Shown here: positions 42,230 through 50,581 of the stretch, piece after piece
How positions within the stretch are numbered: position 1 is the first letter of the stretch
Layout: each line of letters opens with the position of its first letter
Assembly: GCA_903863845.1 (NCBI GenBank)
Contig: CAIPDP010000082.1
Coordinates: 1 to 64,000, forward strand
From: an uncultured Mucilaginibacter sp.
GTDB taxonomy: Bacteria; Bacteroidota; Bacteroidia; Sphingobacteriales; Sphingobacteriaceae
Direction of reading: 5' to 3'
DNA length: 64,000 nt
Made by a program: the position numbers and the translations under genes
The notes under the pieces: generated by a model
What the model was told of the DNA's origin: nothing
Database searches by the model: none
Seen by the model: the letters and a program-made list of their open reading frames with translations, nothing else

Positions 42230-42829
42230 ATGAAAAGCAAAATTTCAATCTGGATCTTGTCAATTGGATTATTGACATTATCTGCAAAAAACACCTATGC
42301 CACTGTTAATACCAGCAGTAATTACACAGTATTAAATGACATCAAAGCCATCAATAAAATAGAGGTACGAGGCAACGTACAATTGTTCATATCAGACAAT
42401 GCACCCGACCAGGTAACGGTTTACAATAAATATTATGCTGAAACCGCACTGGTACAAAGCAGGAATGGCGTATTACGCATTTCGTCATATAGTAACGAGA
42501 AATTGGTGGTTTGGATCAAATCAGAAAGCCTGCAAGCTGTTTCGGCTTTTGACAATGCCGAGATACGGTCCTTTGGTCAGCTTTCGAAGATAGAGTTCAA
42601 TGTCGACTTACATAACAAAGCTACCGCAAATCTCGATTTGGATGCTTTTAGTGTAAATGTAACGCTGCGTGATGAGTCAACGATCTCTCTGCATGGTCGC
42701 GTTGAAGAGTTTGGCATGAACCGTAACCTTAACACCTTTGTTGTTAATAATGATTTTTCAGTTGGACATAATACCGAAAATAAGATCGTTAACCAGGCCG
42801 GCAAAGAAATAATGGCCGGTATTGAATAA
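42230..42829 (+). CDS. GIN-domain (DUF2807) envelope protein
   Basis: 199-aa exported protein with a signal peptide (to about residue 24, KNTYA). One right-handed beta-helix-like GIN domain: IKAINKIEVRGNVQLFISDNAPDQVTVYNKYYAE, VVWIKSESLQAVSAFDNAEIRSFG, ATANLDLDAFSVNVTLRDESTISLHG. Such proteins are abundant in Bacteroidota and are described as adhesin-head-like; the function is not established. It is monocistronic with its own promoter and a terminator. Confidence 0.85.
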   Translation: MKSKISIWILSIGLLTLSAKNTYATVNTSSNYTVLNDIKAINKIEVRGNVQLFISDNAPDQVTVYNKYYAETALVQSRNGVLRISSYSNEKLVVWIKSESLQAVSAFDNAEIRSFGQLSKIEFNVDLHNKATANLDLDAFSVNVTLRDESTISLHGRVEEFGMNRNLNTFVVNNDFSVGHNTENKIVNQAGKEIMAGIE

Positions 42830-42862
42830 ATTTTTAATCATAGCGTTGTTTTTTTAGTGGTT

Positions 42863-42894
42863 AAGGCTGTTCCATTTTTTGGGCAGCCTTTTTT
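42863..42894 (+). terminator. Terminator after GIN gene
   Basis: AAGGCTG / CAGCCTT stem with a 14-nt loop, followed by TTTTT. Confidence 0.65.
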
Positions 42895-42975
42895 GTGCTT
42901 CTATTTTCTTCAATTTATCAAGGGATTGTACAGGCAATCGGAATGATTGTATATTTAGCCCATCAAAAAAATGTT

Positions 42976-43311
42976 ATGGACACTAATATTTTCAAATATT
43001 TCGACGAGATACCGGTAAAAGAAGTTGCGCCCGGTTTTTTTTCAAAGTTGATTCACACTGATCGCAATACCATTAATTTTATAACGGTAGCTGCAGGCTG
43101 TACTGTTCCGCGGCATAAACATTTCCACCAGCAATATACTTTTGTGATTGAAGGACAGTTTGAACTAACTGTTAATGATGACCCGCAAGTGCTGGATCCG
43201 GGACGTTTTGCGCTCATCCCATCCGAAGCCTACCACAGTGGGGTGGCGATAACGGATTGTAAATTACTGGATATCTTTGACCCGGTTCGGGAAGATTACC
43301 GTGCCTTGTAA
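42976..43311 (+). CDS. Cupin-domain protein
   Basis: Small cupin of 111 aa from the ATG at 42976; the longer track start at 42895 lies inside the preceding terminator. The metal-binding cupin motif is CTVPRHKHFHQQYTFVIEGQFELTV, with two to three His and a Glu, followed by GRFALIPSEAYHSGVAI. It is a single-domain beta-barrel that may bind or isomerise a small metabolite. It is followed after 19 bp by a GNAT gene, probably one transcript. Confidence 0.85.
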   Translation: MDTNIFKYFDEIPVKEVAPGFFSKLIHTDRNTINFITVAAGCTVPRHKHFHQQYTFVIEGQFELTVNDDPQVLDPGRFALIPSEAYHSGVAITDCKLLDIFDPVREDYRAL

Positions 43312-43330
43312 AAATATACCTATACCTCCT

Positions 43331-43843
43331 ATGTCTATCCATAAAGCTACAATCGGCGACGCCGCCGAACTAACTACTTTGGTCAATAGTGCTTACCGTG
43401 GCCCGGTTTCGCAACTGGGCTGGACCAGCGAAGCCCATTTGCTCGACGGTATCAGGGTTGACGAAGAAACCATGAGTGAGTATCTGAATGCCCGGGATAC
43501 AATTATTTTAAAATACACCGATGAGGCGGGCAAGATACTTGCCTGTGTCTATCTGCAGGAGCGCGTTAATGGGCGACTTTACCTGGGTATGTTATCCGTT
43601 TCGCCCTCTTTACAGGCCAATGGAATAGGCCGTCAGTTATTACATGAAGCCGAAATATGGGCCACAAAACTGTCATGTACAACTATTTTTATGACAGTGA
43701 TCACCACCCGTAATGAATTGATCAGCTGGTATAAGCGGCGTGGTTATCGCGATACCGGCGAGCGGCTTCCATTCCATGATACAAAGAAATTCGGGATCCC
43801 AAAAGCAGAAATTGAGTTAATGGTGCTGGATAAGGAAGTTTGA
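43331..43843 (+). CDS. GNAT-family N-acetyltransferase
   Basis: 170 aa from the ATG at 43331 (the track start at 43277 overlaps the cupin gene and is less likely). Acetyl-CoA binding region: LYLGMLSVSPSLQANGIGRQLLHEAEIWA, then IFMTVITTRNELISWYKRRGYRDTGERLPF. The aromatic GWTSEAHLLDGIRVDEETM segment resembles members that acetylate small amines. The substrate is unknown. Confidence 0.87.
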   Translation: MSIHKATIGDAAELTTLVNSAYRGPVSQLGWTSEAHLLDGIRVDEETMSEYLNARDTIILKYTDEAGKILACVYLQERVNGRLYLGMLSVSPSLQANGIGRQLLHEAEIWATKLSCTTIFMTVITTRNELISWYKRRGYRDTGERLPFHDTKKFGIPKAEIELMVLDKEV

Positions 43844-43887
43844 TGATTTAGAATAATGAAGGCGGAACTGCTGACAGCTTGGTAGTT

Positions 43888-44577
43888 TTATTTTAGCAGA
43901 AGCGCCAGTACTTCGCCCAAATGCTCCACCTGTCTAAAATTTTCGTGTTCGGGTTTAATTGCCACGTGTTCGTGAGCCCAGGTGGTATGGTAGGGGACAT
44001 GAATAGCATGACCGCCGATATTGATCACTGGCAATACATCCGATTTAAGTGAGTTACCGATCATCAAAAACTCTTCCGGTTGAATATCCAGATGCTTGAG
44101 TAGTTTGCGGTAGTCGTCCTCACCTTTTTCCGACATGATCTCGATGTGATGGAAATAATGGCTTAGGCCTGATTTTTTTAACTTGCGTTCCTGATCCAGC
44201 AAATCTCCTTTAGTAGCAACAACAAGGCGATAATGTTTTTTTAAAGCCTGGAGTACTTCTTTCACATCTTCCAAAAGTACAATTGGCTGATTGAGCAATT
44301 CTTTACCAAAATTGAGGATACTATTGATCGCATCAATTGATAAGCTGTAATTAGATATTTTAAGCGCGGCCTCGAGCATCGATAATATATAACCCTTGAT
44401 ACCATAGCCATATAGCGATAGATTAGCGATCTCGATTTTTAATAGCTCCTGGGAAAGTTCGTGATGCGGTAAAAAATCCTCCATTAAGGCACAAAATTTT
44501 TTTTCCGTTTCCTGGAAGTAGGGTTCGTTCACCCAAAGGGTATCATCGGCGTCAAAAGCTATAATTTTTATACCCAT
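43888..44577 (-). CDS. HAD-family hydrolase (YjjG-like)
   Basis: 229-aa phosphatase with motif I IIAFDADDTLWVNEP (nucleophile D9), motif II YRLVVATKGD, a motif III Lys in the MSEKGEDDYRKLL region and motif IV FLMIGNSLKSDVLPVINIGG. The helical cap and the form of motif IV (GNSLKSD) resemble YjjG-type nucleotidases. It differs from the other two HADs in this window (DADDT, not DxDGT). Confidence 0.85.
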   Translation of the reverse strand: MGIKIIAFDADDTLWVNEPYFQETEKKFCALMEDFLPHHELSQELLKIEIANLSLYGYGIKGYILSMLEAALKISNYSLSIDAINSILNFGKELLNQPIVLLEDVKEVLQALKKHYRLVVATKGDLLDQERKLKKSGLSHYFHHIEIMSEKGEDDYRKLLKHLDIQPEEFLMIGNSLKSDVLPVINIGGHAIHVPYHTTWAHEHVAIKPEHENFRQVEHLGEVLALLLK

Positions 44578-44766
44578 GTCTATTTAACGCAATATTAAGT
44601 TTTAGGCTTTAAGCCCCGGTACGATTATTGTAATTATTTTAATTGCTATGGTTATTTTCGCAGCGTTGTTACCGTAGTTGATATTGAATCTAATAATTAA
44701 GCATCTACGTATATCTAATAATAAATCGAGAAATTTAAAGTTAATACCCTAAATTCCCCTATAGAG

Positions 44767-45903
44767 ATGAACAAAAACTACTTTTTGAAAAACCTATCCA
44801 TATTTATATTAGCCTGCTTAGCTTTTTTTGCCGTTTCATGTAAAAAGGAATCTAAAAGTAACGGAGGAAATAACGTTGTTACACCTGTTGCCACACCTAC
44901 TAAAATTGGCTTTTACGCTGCCGAACAGGTAGTAGTAGATACCGCAATATATCGCGTTCTTTTGGAGCCAATTACCCAGATCGGCACGCAAGCTATTAAT
45001 TACGACCTTGTATTTGATACGGGCTCGGGTGGATTGGTTATTGATGCTAATGGCGTCATACCTCCTGCAATGATCACAAAATCGGGTTTTAATTTTACAA
45101 CAGACTCTGTTGTAGTAAATGGAATTACCATCACTAATCAAACCAATATGATCGAGTATGGCGATGATAACGCCACTACTGATAAAGTTTATGGCAATCT
45201 GGCCTATGCCGATGTAAAAATAGGCGATCAAAATGGTAATATTACTGTAAAGAGACTGCCTTTCTTCCTGTATTACAAAGCGGTAGACTCAAAAGGAAAT
45301 GAATTCCCCGCGCATGACTTCGATGTATTCGGTGTAGCACCTGAGTATGATATCACTTTTGCCAATAATGCTTACATAACAAGCCCCTTTTCTTATTTTG
45401 ATCCGGGCAATGGTCTTACCAAAGGATTTAAGATTGATGCAGTTCCGGCGGCAAATTTTTCAAATCAAGGCACCTGGGTTTCGGCAGTTACACTTGGGTT
45501 AACTTCTGCCGATCTGAATTCTGGTGGTTACTCATTTACACAACTTAGCTTTACCCAAGGTGAAGGTTATCTTCCAATTTTGTCGGGAACATTAAATTAC
45601 GGTGGTAAAAATATAGCTACTAAAATGCTTTTTGACAGCGGCACCGAACCTTACAGCTATTTAGAAGACAATACCGCTACCAATACTTCGGCTGTTTTGT
45701 TGCCATTAAATACACCTGTATCAGTTTCAACTACTTCAGGATTTAATTATTCATTCACTACCCTGGCCATTGATAATTTGGCCTATGTCGAGAATCCCAA
45801 GTATTCCGGTTCTGATATCTCAGTTCTTAGTCTTGACTATTTTTTGAATAATTCCTACCTGATCGATTTTGCAGACAATAAACTGGGCTTAAAAAGTAAT
45901 TAA
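44767..45903 (+). CDS. Pepsin-like (family A1-type) aspartic protease lipoprotein
   Basis: The 378-aa SPII lipoprotein has lipobox FFAVSC (Cys25). Two catalytic-type Asp motifs are present in the spacing of a two-lobed pepsin: DTGS at 84-87 (DLVFDTGSGGLVI) and DSGT at 290-293 (KMLFDSGTEPY). A flap-like YGD (Y131, EYGDDNATTDKVYGNLAYADVKIGD) lies 47 residues after the first Asp, as Tyr75 lies 43 after Asp32 in pepsin. The C-terminus VLSLDYFLNNSYLIDFADNKLGL matches the conserved end of A1 enzymes (ILG..FL..YYVVFD..N.RIGFA). Most bacterial aspartic proteases are single-domain retropepsin-like forms, so this layout is uncommon. Proteolysis of surface or periplasmic proteins is inferred. Confidence 0.7.
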   Translation: MNKNYFLKNLSIFILACLAFFAVSCKKESKSNGGNNVVTPVATPTKIGFYAAEQVVVDTAIYRVLLEPITQIGTQAINYDLVFDTGSGGLVIDANGVIPPAMITKSGFNFTTDSVVVNGITITNQTNMIEYGDDNATTDKVYGNLAYADVKIGDQNGNITVKRLPFFLYYKAVDSKGNEFPAHDFDVFGVAPEYDITFANNAYITSPFSYFDPGNGLTKGFKIDAVPAANFSNQGTWVSAVTLGLTSADLNSGGYSFTQLSFTQGEGYLPILSGTLNYGGKNIATKMLFDSGTEPYSYLEDNTATNTSAVLLPLNTPVSVSTTSGFNYSFTTLAIDNLAYVENPKYSGSDISVLSLDYFLNNSYLIDFADNKLGLKSN

Positions 45904-45924
45904 AAATTTTTTAATTTGATAGGT

Positions 45925-45955
45925 AAAAGCGCTGGAACATACCAGCGCTTTTTTT
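45925..45955 (+). terminator. Terminator after pepsin-like gene
   Basis: AAAAGCGCTGG / CCAGCGCTTTTTTT stem with a short AACATA loop, 22 bp after the stop. Confidence 0.9.
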
Positions 45956-46049
45956 ATTCAAATTTGGGTAATCGTAACATTTATTGTATTCGATGCAACC
46001 CCCTGCCTTATTTGTCTGTCTTATCTATAGCCTCACAAAATATATAGTT

Positions 46050-46409
46050 ATGGAAGAATTGCTGCCCGAACTGAAAGACTTCATCGTTAATTATTGTAAG
46101 CAATACAACCTGGCAAAAGTTGATCAGGCAGAACTTTCAACAGCAACCAGTATTGATCTTGATCTGGCAATTGTCGACATCGAAATTGAACTGTTTCTTG
46201 AAGAATTTGCTGATTTTTTCTGTATCGATCGTTCCGGGTTCTCCTGGTATAAATACGGGTATCCTGAAGGCTCGATAAAAGTAGATCTATTGCGCGCCTT
46301 GTTCGGTAACGAAGCCAGATGGGTTAAATGGCTTGCCAATAAATTATATCAGCCCAAATTCAGGGTCGATAACTTACAACAAGCTATCAAAACCGGGCGC
46401 CTCGAATAA
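46050..46409 (+). CDS. DUF1493-like small acidic protein
   Basis: 119 aa from the ATG at 46050 (MEELLPELKDFIVNYCKQY); the track start at 45984 adds 22 residues of low quality. The pattern STATSIDLDLAIVDIEIELFLEEFADFFCIDRSGFSWYKYGYPEG resembles DUF1493, an acyl-carrier-like helical domain with D-L-D-L in the loop. No phosphopantetheine Ser was identified with confidence. The function is unknown. Confidence 0.7.
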   Translation: MEELLPELKDFIVNYCKQYNLAKVDQAELSTATSIDLDLAIVDIEIELFLEEFADFFCIDRSGFSWYKYGYPEGSIKVDLLRALFGNEARWVKWLANKLYQPKFRVDNLQQAIKTGRLE

Positions 46410-46438
46410 TTGAACGATCAGCCTTTGGCATAGAACAG

Positions 46439-46511
46439 GAAAGGAGTAACCTCGGCCGGCGAAGTTGCTTTCAAATTTCAAATACTTTTTCGGTTTGGGG
46501 TTACTCCTTTC
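46439..46511. repeat. 13-bp perfect inverted repeat (hairpin)
   Basis: GAAAGGAGTAACC at 46439-46451 pairs perfectly with GGTTACTCCTTTC at 46499-46511 across a 47-nt loop, between the DUF1493 and GH97 genes. There is no T run, so it is not a classical terminator. Confidence 0.7.
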
Positions 46512-46622
46512 TTTACCTGCTATCGCAGAACAATTATTTTATTTTACAAAATCATTTTTCAAGCTGCTTTTACCGATCCGGTATTTATATTTAGGCTTTA
46601 TAACCAATTATATCCTTCCCTC

Positions 46623-48596
46623 ATGATCTACGTACGGTTAACCTTGTTTTTTATGTTGGCATCCGCCTGCACGGTTGTTGCAGCAAAGCCGATAACGATA
46701 ACTTCACCCGACAAGAACATCGTGTTCAGGCTCGATGGTAGCGCCAAAGGTTTAAATTATAGCGTGGCCTATAAAGGAAATGTACTTATAGAAAATTCGC
46801 AGCTAAGGATCAGCATTAAAAATGGCGGTGAATTTGGCGGTAGCGTTAGCACCGGGAAACCACAATTTAAACAAATGGAGGAAAGTTACGACCTGATAGT
46901 AGGACGCTCTTCTCATGTTCGCAGTATCAGTAATGAAGTTATAGTACCCGTAAGGGAAAACGCCGGACTGAAGCGTGAATTTGATATCGAGATCAGAGTT
47001 TTTAACGATGGGGCGGGATTTCGCTGGGTGCTGCCGGCAAGCCCTGGTTTAGAAAAGGTTGAGATCACCGATGAGTCAGATGCCTTCAACTTCAAGGGCG
47101 ATCCGAAAGCTCTGGTGCTTTTCAGGGAGAATTATACAACCTCGCATGAAGGGTTATATGACCATTTGCCTGTTAGCCAAATCAAAACTGATACCCTGAT
47201 GGACCTTCCGGCCTTGTTTGAATACCCCAGGGGCTTATATCTAGCAGTTACAGAAGCCAATTTGCTCGATTACGCGGGTATGTACCTTGTTAAACACAAT
47301 GGTGTACTTCAAAGCAGTTTATCGCCACTGCCTAAGCACAAAGACATCAAAGTTAAGGCAAGTTTGCCTCATAGCAGCCCATGGCGTGTGTTAGAGATCG
47401 GCGATAGGGTAGGTGCATTTTTGGAATCGAACATACTGACCAACCTGAGCGAACCCTGCAGGATAAAAGATATCAGCTGGATAAAGCCCGGTAAAACAAC
47501 TTTTCCGTGGTGGAACGGCAATGTTACACCCGATACTTCATGGGCCCCGGGCAATAACTACGAAACCAATATGTATTATGTTGATTTCTGCGCGAAATAT
47601 GGACTTGGTTACCATTCGGTTGTAGAATATGGTTTGCACGAATGGTATGTAAACGACGGTGCAACATTTCAACCGGGCCCTCATGCTGATCCTTCAAAAG
47701 CGGTACCCGGGCTTGACATGAAACAGATATGCGATTCGGCAAGAAAGCGTGGTGTGGGTATCAGGGTTTGGATCCATTTTTATGCGCTGTATCCAAAGCT
47801 GGATCAAACCTTTGATCAGCTCGAAAAATGGGGAGTTCAAGGCCTGATGTGCGATTTTATGGATCGCGACGACCAGGAAATGGTGCAAATGCAGAACGAG
47901 ATATTGGAAAAAGCGGCCCAACATCATTTACACGTTCAGTTCCACGGTGCATACAAACCAACCGGAACGGCACGAACCTATCCGAATGAGTTTACACGCG
48001 AAGGAACGCTCAACTATGAGAACGATAAATGGGGCGATAGGGTAACACCTGATGCCGATCTGAATATTGCGTTTACCCGTTTACTCGCTGGTTCAACCGA
48101 TTATCATTTAGGCGGATTCAGGGCCGCGAATGCCAAAACCTTTAAAGTGCATTATACAGCGCCAATGGTTCTAGGTACGCGTTGCCATATGTTGGGCATG
48201 TATGTGGTACTTGAAAATGAGCAGGGTATGGTTTGCGATTATCCGCAGGCATATATCGGGCAACCTGGTTTTGAGTTTTTACAACAGGTTCCGCTAACCT
48301 GGGACGAAACTAAGGTTTTGAATGCTAAAGTGAGTGAGTATATCACTGTTGCGCGCCGAAAGGGAGATGAATGGTATATCGGTAGCATCGGCAACAATAC
48401 AGTTCATAACATCAGTACATCACTTTCGTTTTTGCCACCGGGTAATTATACAGCAGAAGTTTATAGCGATGCCCCGGATGCTGATACAGATCCCAATCAT
48501 TTAACCAAAACAGTGGTACAGGTTAACAATAGCAGTGTTATCGATACTAAAATGATTGTTGGCGGAGGTCAGGTGATAAGAATCTATAAAAAATAG
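46623..48596 (+). CDS. Glycoside hydrolase family 97 (retaining-type active site)
   Basis: 657-aa secreted alpha-glycosidase with a signal peptide (VVAAKP). GH97_N comes first (DKNIVFRLDGSAKGLNYSVAYKGNVLIENSQL), then the TIM barrel with GVGIRVWIHFYALYP and CDFMDRDDQEMVQ (about residues 408-420), then FHGAYKPTGTARTYPNEFTREGTLNYE (about 440-466), then GH97_C. The Asp in the DFMDRDDQ block corresponds to the nucleophile of the retaining alpha-galactosidase-like GH97 group, not the inverting SusB type. The preference (galactose or glucose) is inferred. Confidence 0.93.
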   Translation: MIYVRLTLFFMLASACTVVAAKPITITSPDKNIVFRLDGSAKGLNYSVAYKGNVLIENSQLRISIKNGGEFGGSVSTGKPQFKQMEESYDLIVGRSSHVRSISNEVIVPVRENAGLKREFDIEIRVFNDGAGFRWVLPASPGLEKVEITDESDAFNFKGDPKALVLFRENYTTSHEGLYDHLPVSQIKTDTLMDLPALFEYPRGLYLAVTEANLLDYAGMYLVKHNGVLQSSLSPLPKHKDIKVKASLPHSSPWRVLEIGDRVGAFLESNILTNLSEPCRIKDISWIKPGKTTFPWWNGNVTPDTSWAPGNNYETNMYYVDFCAKYGLGYHSVVEYGLHEWYVNDGATFQPGPHADPSKAVPGLDMKQICDSARKRGVGIRVWIHFYALYPKLDQTFDQLEKWGVQGLMCDFMDRDDQEMVQMQNEILEKAAQHHLHVQFHGAYKPTGTARTYPNEFTREGTLNYENDKWGDRVTPDADLNIAFTRLLAGSTDYHLGGFRAANAKTFKVHYTAPMVLGTRCHMLGMYVVLENEQGMVCDYPQAYIGQPGFEFLQQVPLTWDETKVLNAKVSEYITVARRKGDEWYIGSIGNNTVHNISTSLSFLPPGNYTAEVYSDAPDADTDPNHLTKTVVQVNNSSVIDTKMIVGGGQVIRIYKK

Positions 48597-48621
48597 ATTA
48601 CAGATTTAGTTGGATTGGTTT

Positions 48622-48659
48622 CACAGATTTTATTACATAGGTAATTGATCTGTGTTTTT
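48622..48659 (+). terminator. Terminator after GH97 gene
   Basis: Nested stems CACAGAT / ATCTGTG and ATTAC / GTAAT form one long hairpin followed by TTTTT. Confidence 0.65.
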
Positions 48660-48698
48660 ACCAGCCGTAAAATAATATTTGTGATCAAAAGGCGGATT

Positions 48699-48923
48699 TT
48701 AGAACAGATCGGTCACCCGGGTATTCTTCCTTTTAACATATTTGCGGATGTCGAGTACAATACCAGCAAAGAAGTAAAATATAAGCGGAAACCCAACCGC
48801 GAGGAAAGATGAGTAAATAAAGAATAACCTGATCTTGGAGATGGAGATGTTTAAGCGTTCGCCCAGGTACGTGCATACTCCAAAGGAGTAGCGTTCAAAA
48901 AAGGTAATTATCCGTTGCAACAT
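48699..48923 (-). CDS. PspC-domain protein
   Basis: The 74-aa protein has the PspC signature YSFGVCTYLGERLNISISKIRLFFIYSSFLAVGFPLIFYFFAGIVLD with one or two membrane segments and a basic tail. PspC proteins associate with the membrane and can interact with PspA-like partners. Only 1 bp separates it from DUF2851 upstream, so they form an operon. No pspA is seen. Confidence 0.88.
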   Translation of the reverse strand: MLQRIITFFERYSFGVCTYLGERLNISISKIRLFFIYSSFLAVGFPLIFYFFAGIVLDIRKYVKRKNTRVTDLF

Positions 48924-48924
48924 A

Positions 48925-50211
48925 TCACGCCATTTTAAGTATCTTATTTCCTATGCCGCAGTGCAGGCATTTTTTATAACTGCAATAGCAGTTTTTTAAT
49001 TCCAGCAAAGCTTGTGAGTCAAATGCTGTGTTAACCTTTATACCCACCGAATCAAAATTAGTTACAATATGATTATCCTCGGCAGGTAATTTTTCTAACA
49101 ATTTAAGGCTACGGTTGATAAAGTACTCCTGCTGGTTATGTTTTCCATAACAGAATAAAAATAACACAAAAGAATTTAATAAGAGAATATCGATGGAAGT
49201 TTGTCCCAAACTTTTGGATGATGCTTTCGATTCCACATCAAAACGATAGTGGTTTTCCCAATAGGGATTGACTGGCAGCTGGGAAAATAATTCTTTCAAC
49301 TGCACCACGTCACGGATCTCAATGATCTTTGAAAACAGGTGATTTGACTTAAAGATTAGCGCCGCAAACTGCGCTAATCGAATGGTGGGGAAATTTGTCG
49401 GGCGCATCCTCATAAATTTCCAAAGGTGTTTTTCGATTGGTTGCAAGCCATACTTCTTCTGGAGGAATTGGTATTCTGCCTGTAATAGTTTCGGGTAATC
49501 GTCGTTAAATTCGTCATTAAGCAATCCGGCTTGCCCAAATAGCAGGGCTTCAATTTGTTGCGGATTATTTTTATGCCGGGCCAATGTTAATTGTGGTAGC
49601 GATTTAGCCAACAATTCAAAGGGTAATGCATTGGTTTTAAAGCCAAAGTTAGCTGCCAGAAACTGATAAAATGTTTCTTCCCAGTCGCCTTTGTTTTTAT
49701 CCAAAGCGGCATTAACAACGAGTGCTCGTTTTTCCAGTCGTTCAATTAATACCCTTGTGAGCCAGTTGCGCATCGTCATGTCGTCCACAAACTTTATGCT
49801 ACCCTCACAAGGTATAAATTGTGGGTTGCCGAACGCAAGTTGATGGTACCGGTGGTATAATTCGGGTGCAATGCGGTCATGCAATTCGAGGGTTGGTAAT
49901 TTCCGGCCATCTGGCAGTACGATCGGGTCATCATCCCGGAATACCACATGCAAGATGACGTTGGCGTAGGCTGCATCGTTATTGTGCTTATGTTTATGCC
50001 AGTCGGATGAGTTGATATGTATTTCAACGTTCCCTGCCCAGGTTGTAGCACCAATTCTGATACGGGCATTATGGAAATCGGGGCCTGAGTCTGTATTTTG
50101 CATCCCAGCAGAAAATACCTCGATTTTTTCGCCTGAGGTCGTCATTAAATTATCCCGATCAAAGAGCCGGAATTTCCAGGTATAGTTGATAAAGTCTTCG
50201 GTAAAAAACAT
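48925..50211 (-). CDS. DUF2851 protein
   Basis: 428-aa cytoplasmic protein with the DUF2851 signature TSGEKIEVFSAGMQNTDSGPDFHNARIRIGATTWAGNVEIHINSSDWHKHKHNNDAAYANVILHVVFRDDD, where the WH.HxH and D residues could form a metal site. The C-terminus has CYCSYKKCLHCGIGNKIL, a possible zinc motif. The family is widespread in Bacteroidota and frequently adjoins PspC; the function is not known. Some nuclease-like fold proposals exist, but I cannot confirm them. Confidence 0.9.
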   Translation of the reverse strand: MFFTEDFINYTWKFRLFDRDNLMTTSGEKIEVFSAGMQNTDSGPDFHNARIRIGATTWAGNVEIHINSSDWHKHKHNNDAAYANVILHVVFRDDDPIVLPDGRKLPTLELHDRIAPELYHRYHQLAFGNPQFIPCEGSIKFVDDMTMRNWLTRVLIERLEKRALVVNAALDKNKGDWEETFYQFLAANFGFKTNALPFELLAKSLPQLTLARHKNNPQQIEALLFGQAGLLNDEFNDDYPKLLQAEYQFLQKKYGLQPIEKHLWKFMRMRPTNFPTIRLAQFAALIFKSNHLFSKIIEIRDVVQLKELFSQLPVNPYWENHYRFDVESKASSKSLGQTSIDILLLNSFVLFLFCYGKHNQQEYFINRSLKLLEKLPAEDNHIVTNFDSVGIKVNTAFDSQALLELKNCYCSYKKCLHCGIGNKILKMA

Positions 50212-50304
50212 TGGAATAAAGTTAAAGAAAATTCTAAATCGAATAAAGCCCTTGAAGCTTGCTGAGTTACAAAAAACTTATGTACTTTCTATCTTTCAGC
50301 TACC

Positions 50305-50532
50305 ATGCCTTAGCTCTCAACTACCGATCGTATCAAATCTAACGTAAGCGGCTCTCTGGGTAACCTGGTGGAGAGGTAATACTTGTATCTCAACTTTTTC
50401 CCAAAAGCTGATCATACAGTGCAATTGCTTAACGCTGCCGGCATATTTGTCATAGGTTTTTTAATGGGGCCGATAGGAGGGTAGTTGATGGGTACCTATG
50501 CCGGATACAAAAAGATTTTTGAAGATGGATGA
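50305..50532 (+). pseudogene. Degenerate N-terminal fragment of an MHS-type MFS transporter
   Basis: One frame reads through three in-frame stops. After ATG-CCT-TAG it gives LSTTDRIKSNVSGSLGNLVE, then an AGG-TAA disruption, then YLYLNFFPKADHTVQLLNAAG, IFVIGFLMGPIGG, TAG, LMGTYAGYKKIFEDG, TGA. MHS-family transporters (KgtP/ProP-like) have SGSLGNLVEWYDFYLY... and ...GFLMRPIGGWLMG.YADR; here W codons have become AGG and TAG, and a two-codon deletion is likely. Only about 75 codons remain. The 370-bp gap 50212-50581 holds this remnant and nothing else I recognise. Confidence 0.75.
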
Positions 50533-50581
50533 TTGAAAAGAATACAGGAAAAAGCTATATAGAATAAGTGATTTCCCGGAT

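Noticed and set aside
46439-46511. Rho-independent terminator of the DUF1493 gene
   Set aside because: The loop is 47 nt and no T run follows the stem on either strand.
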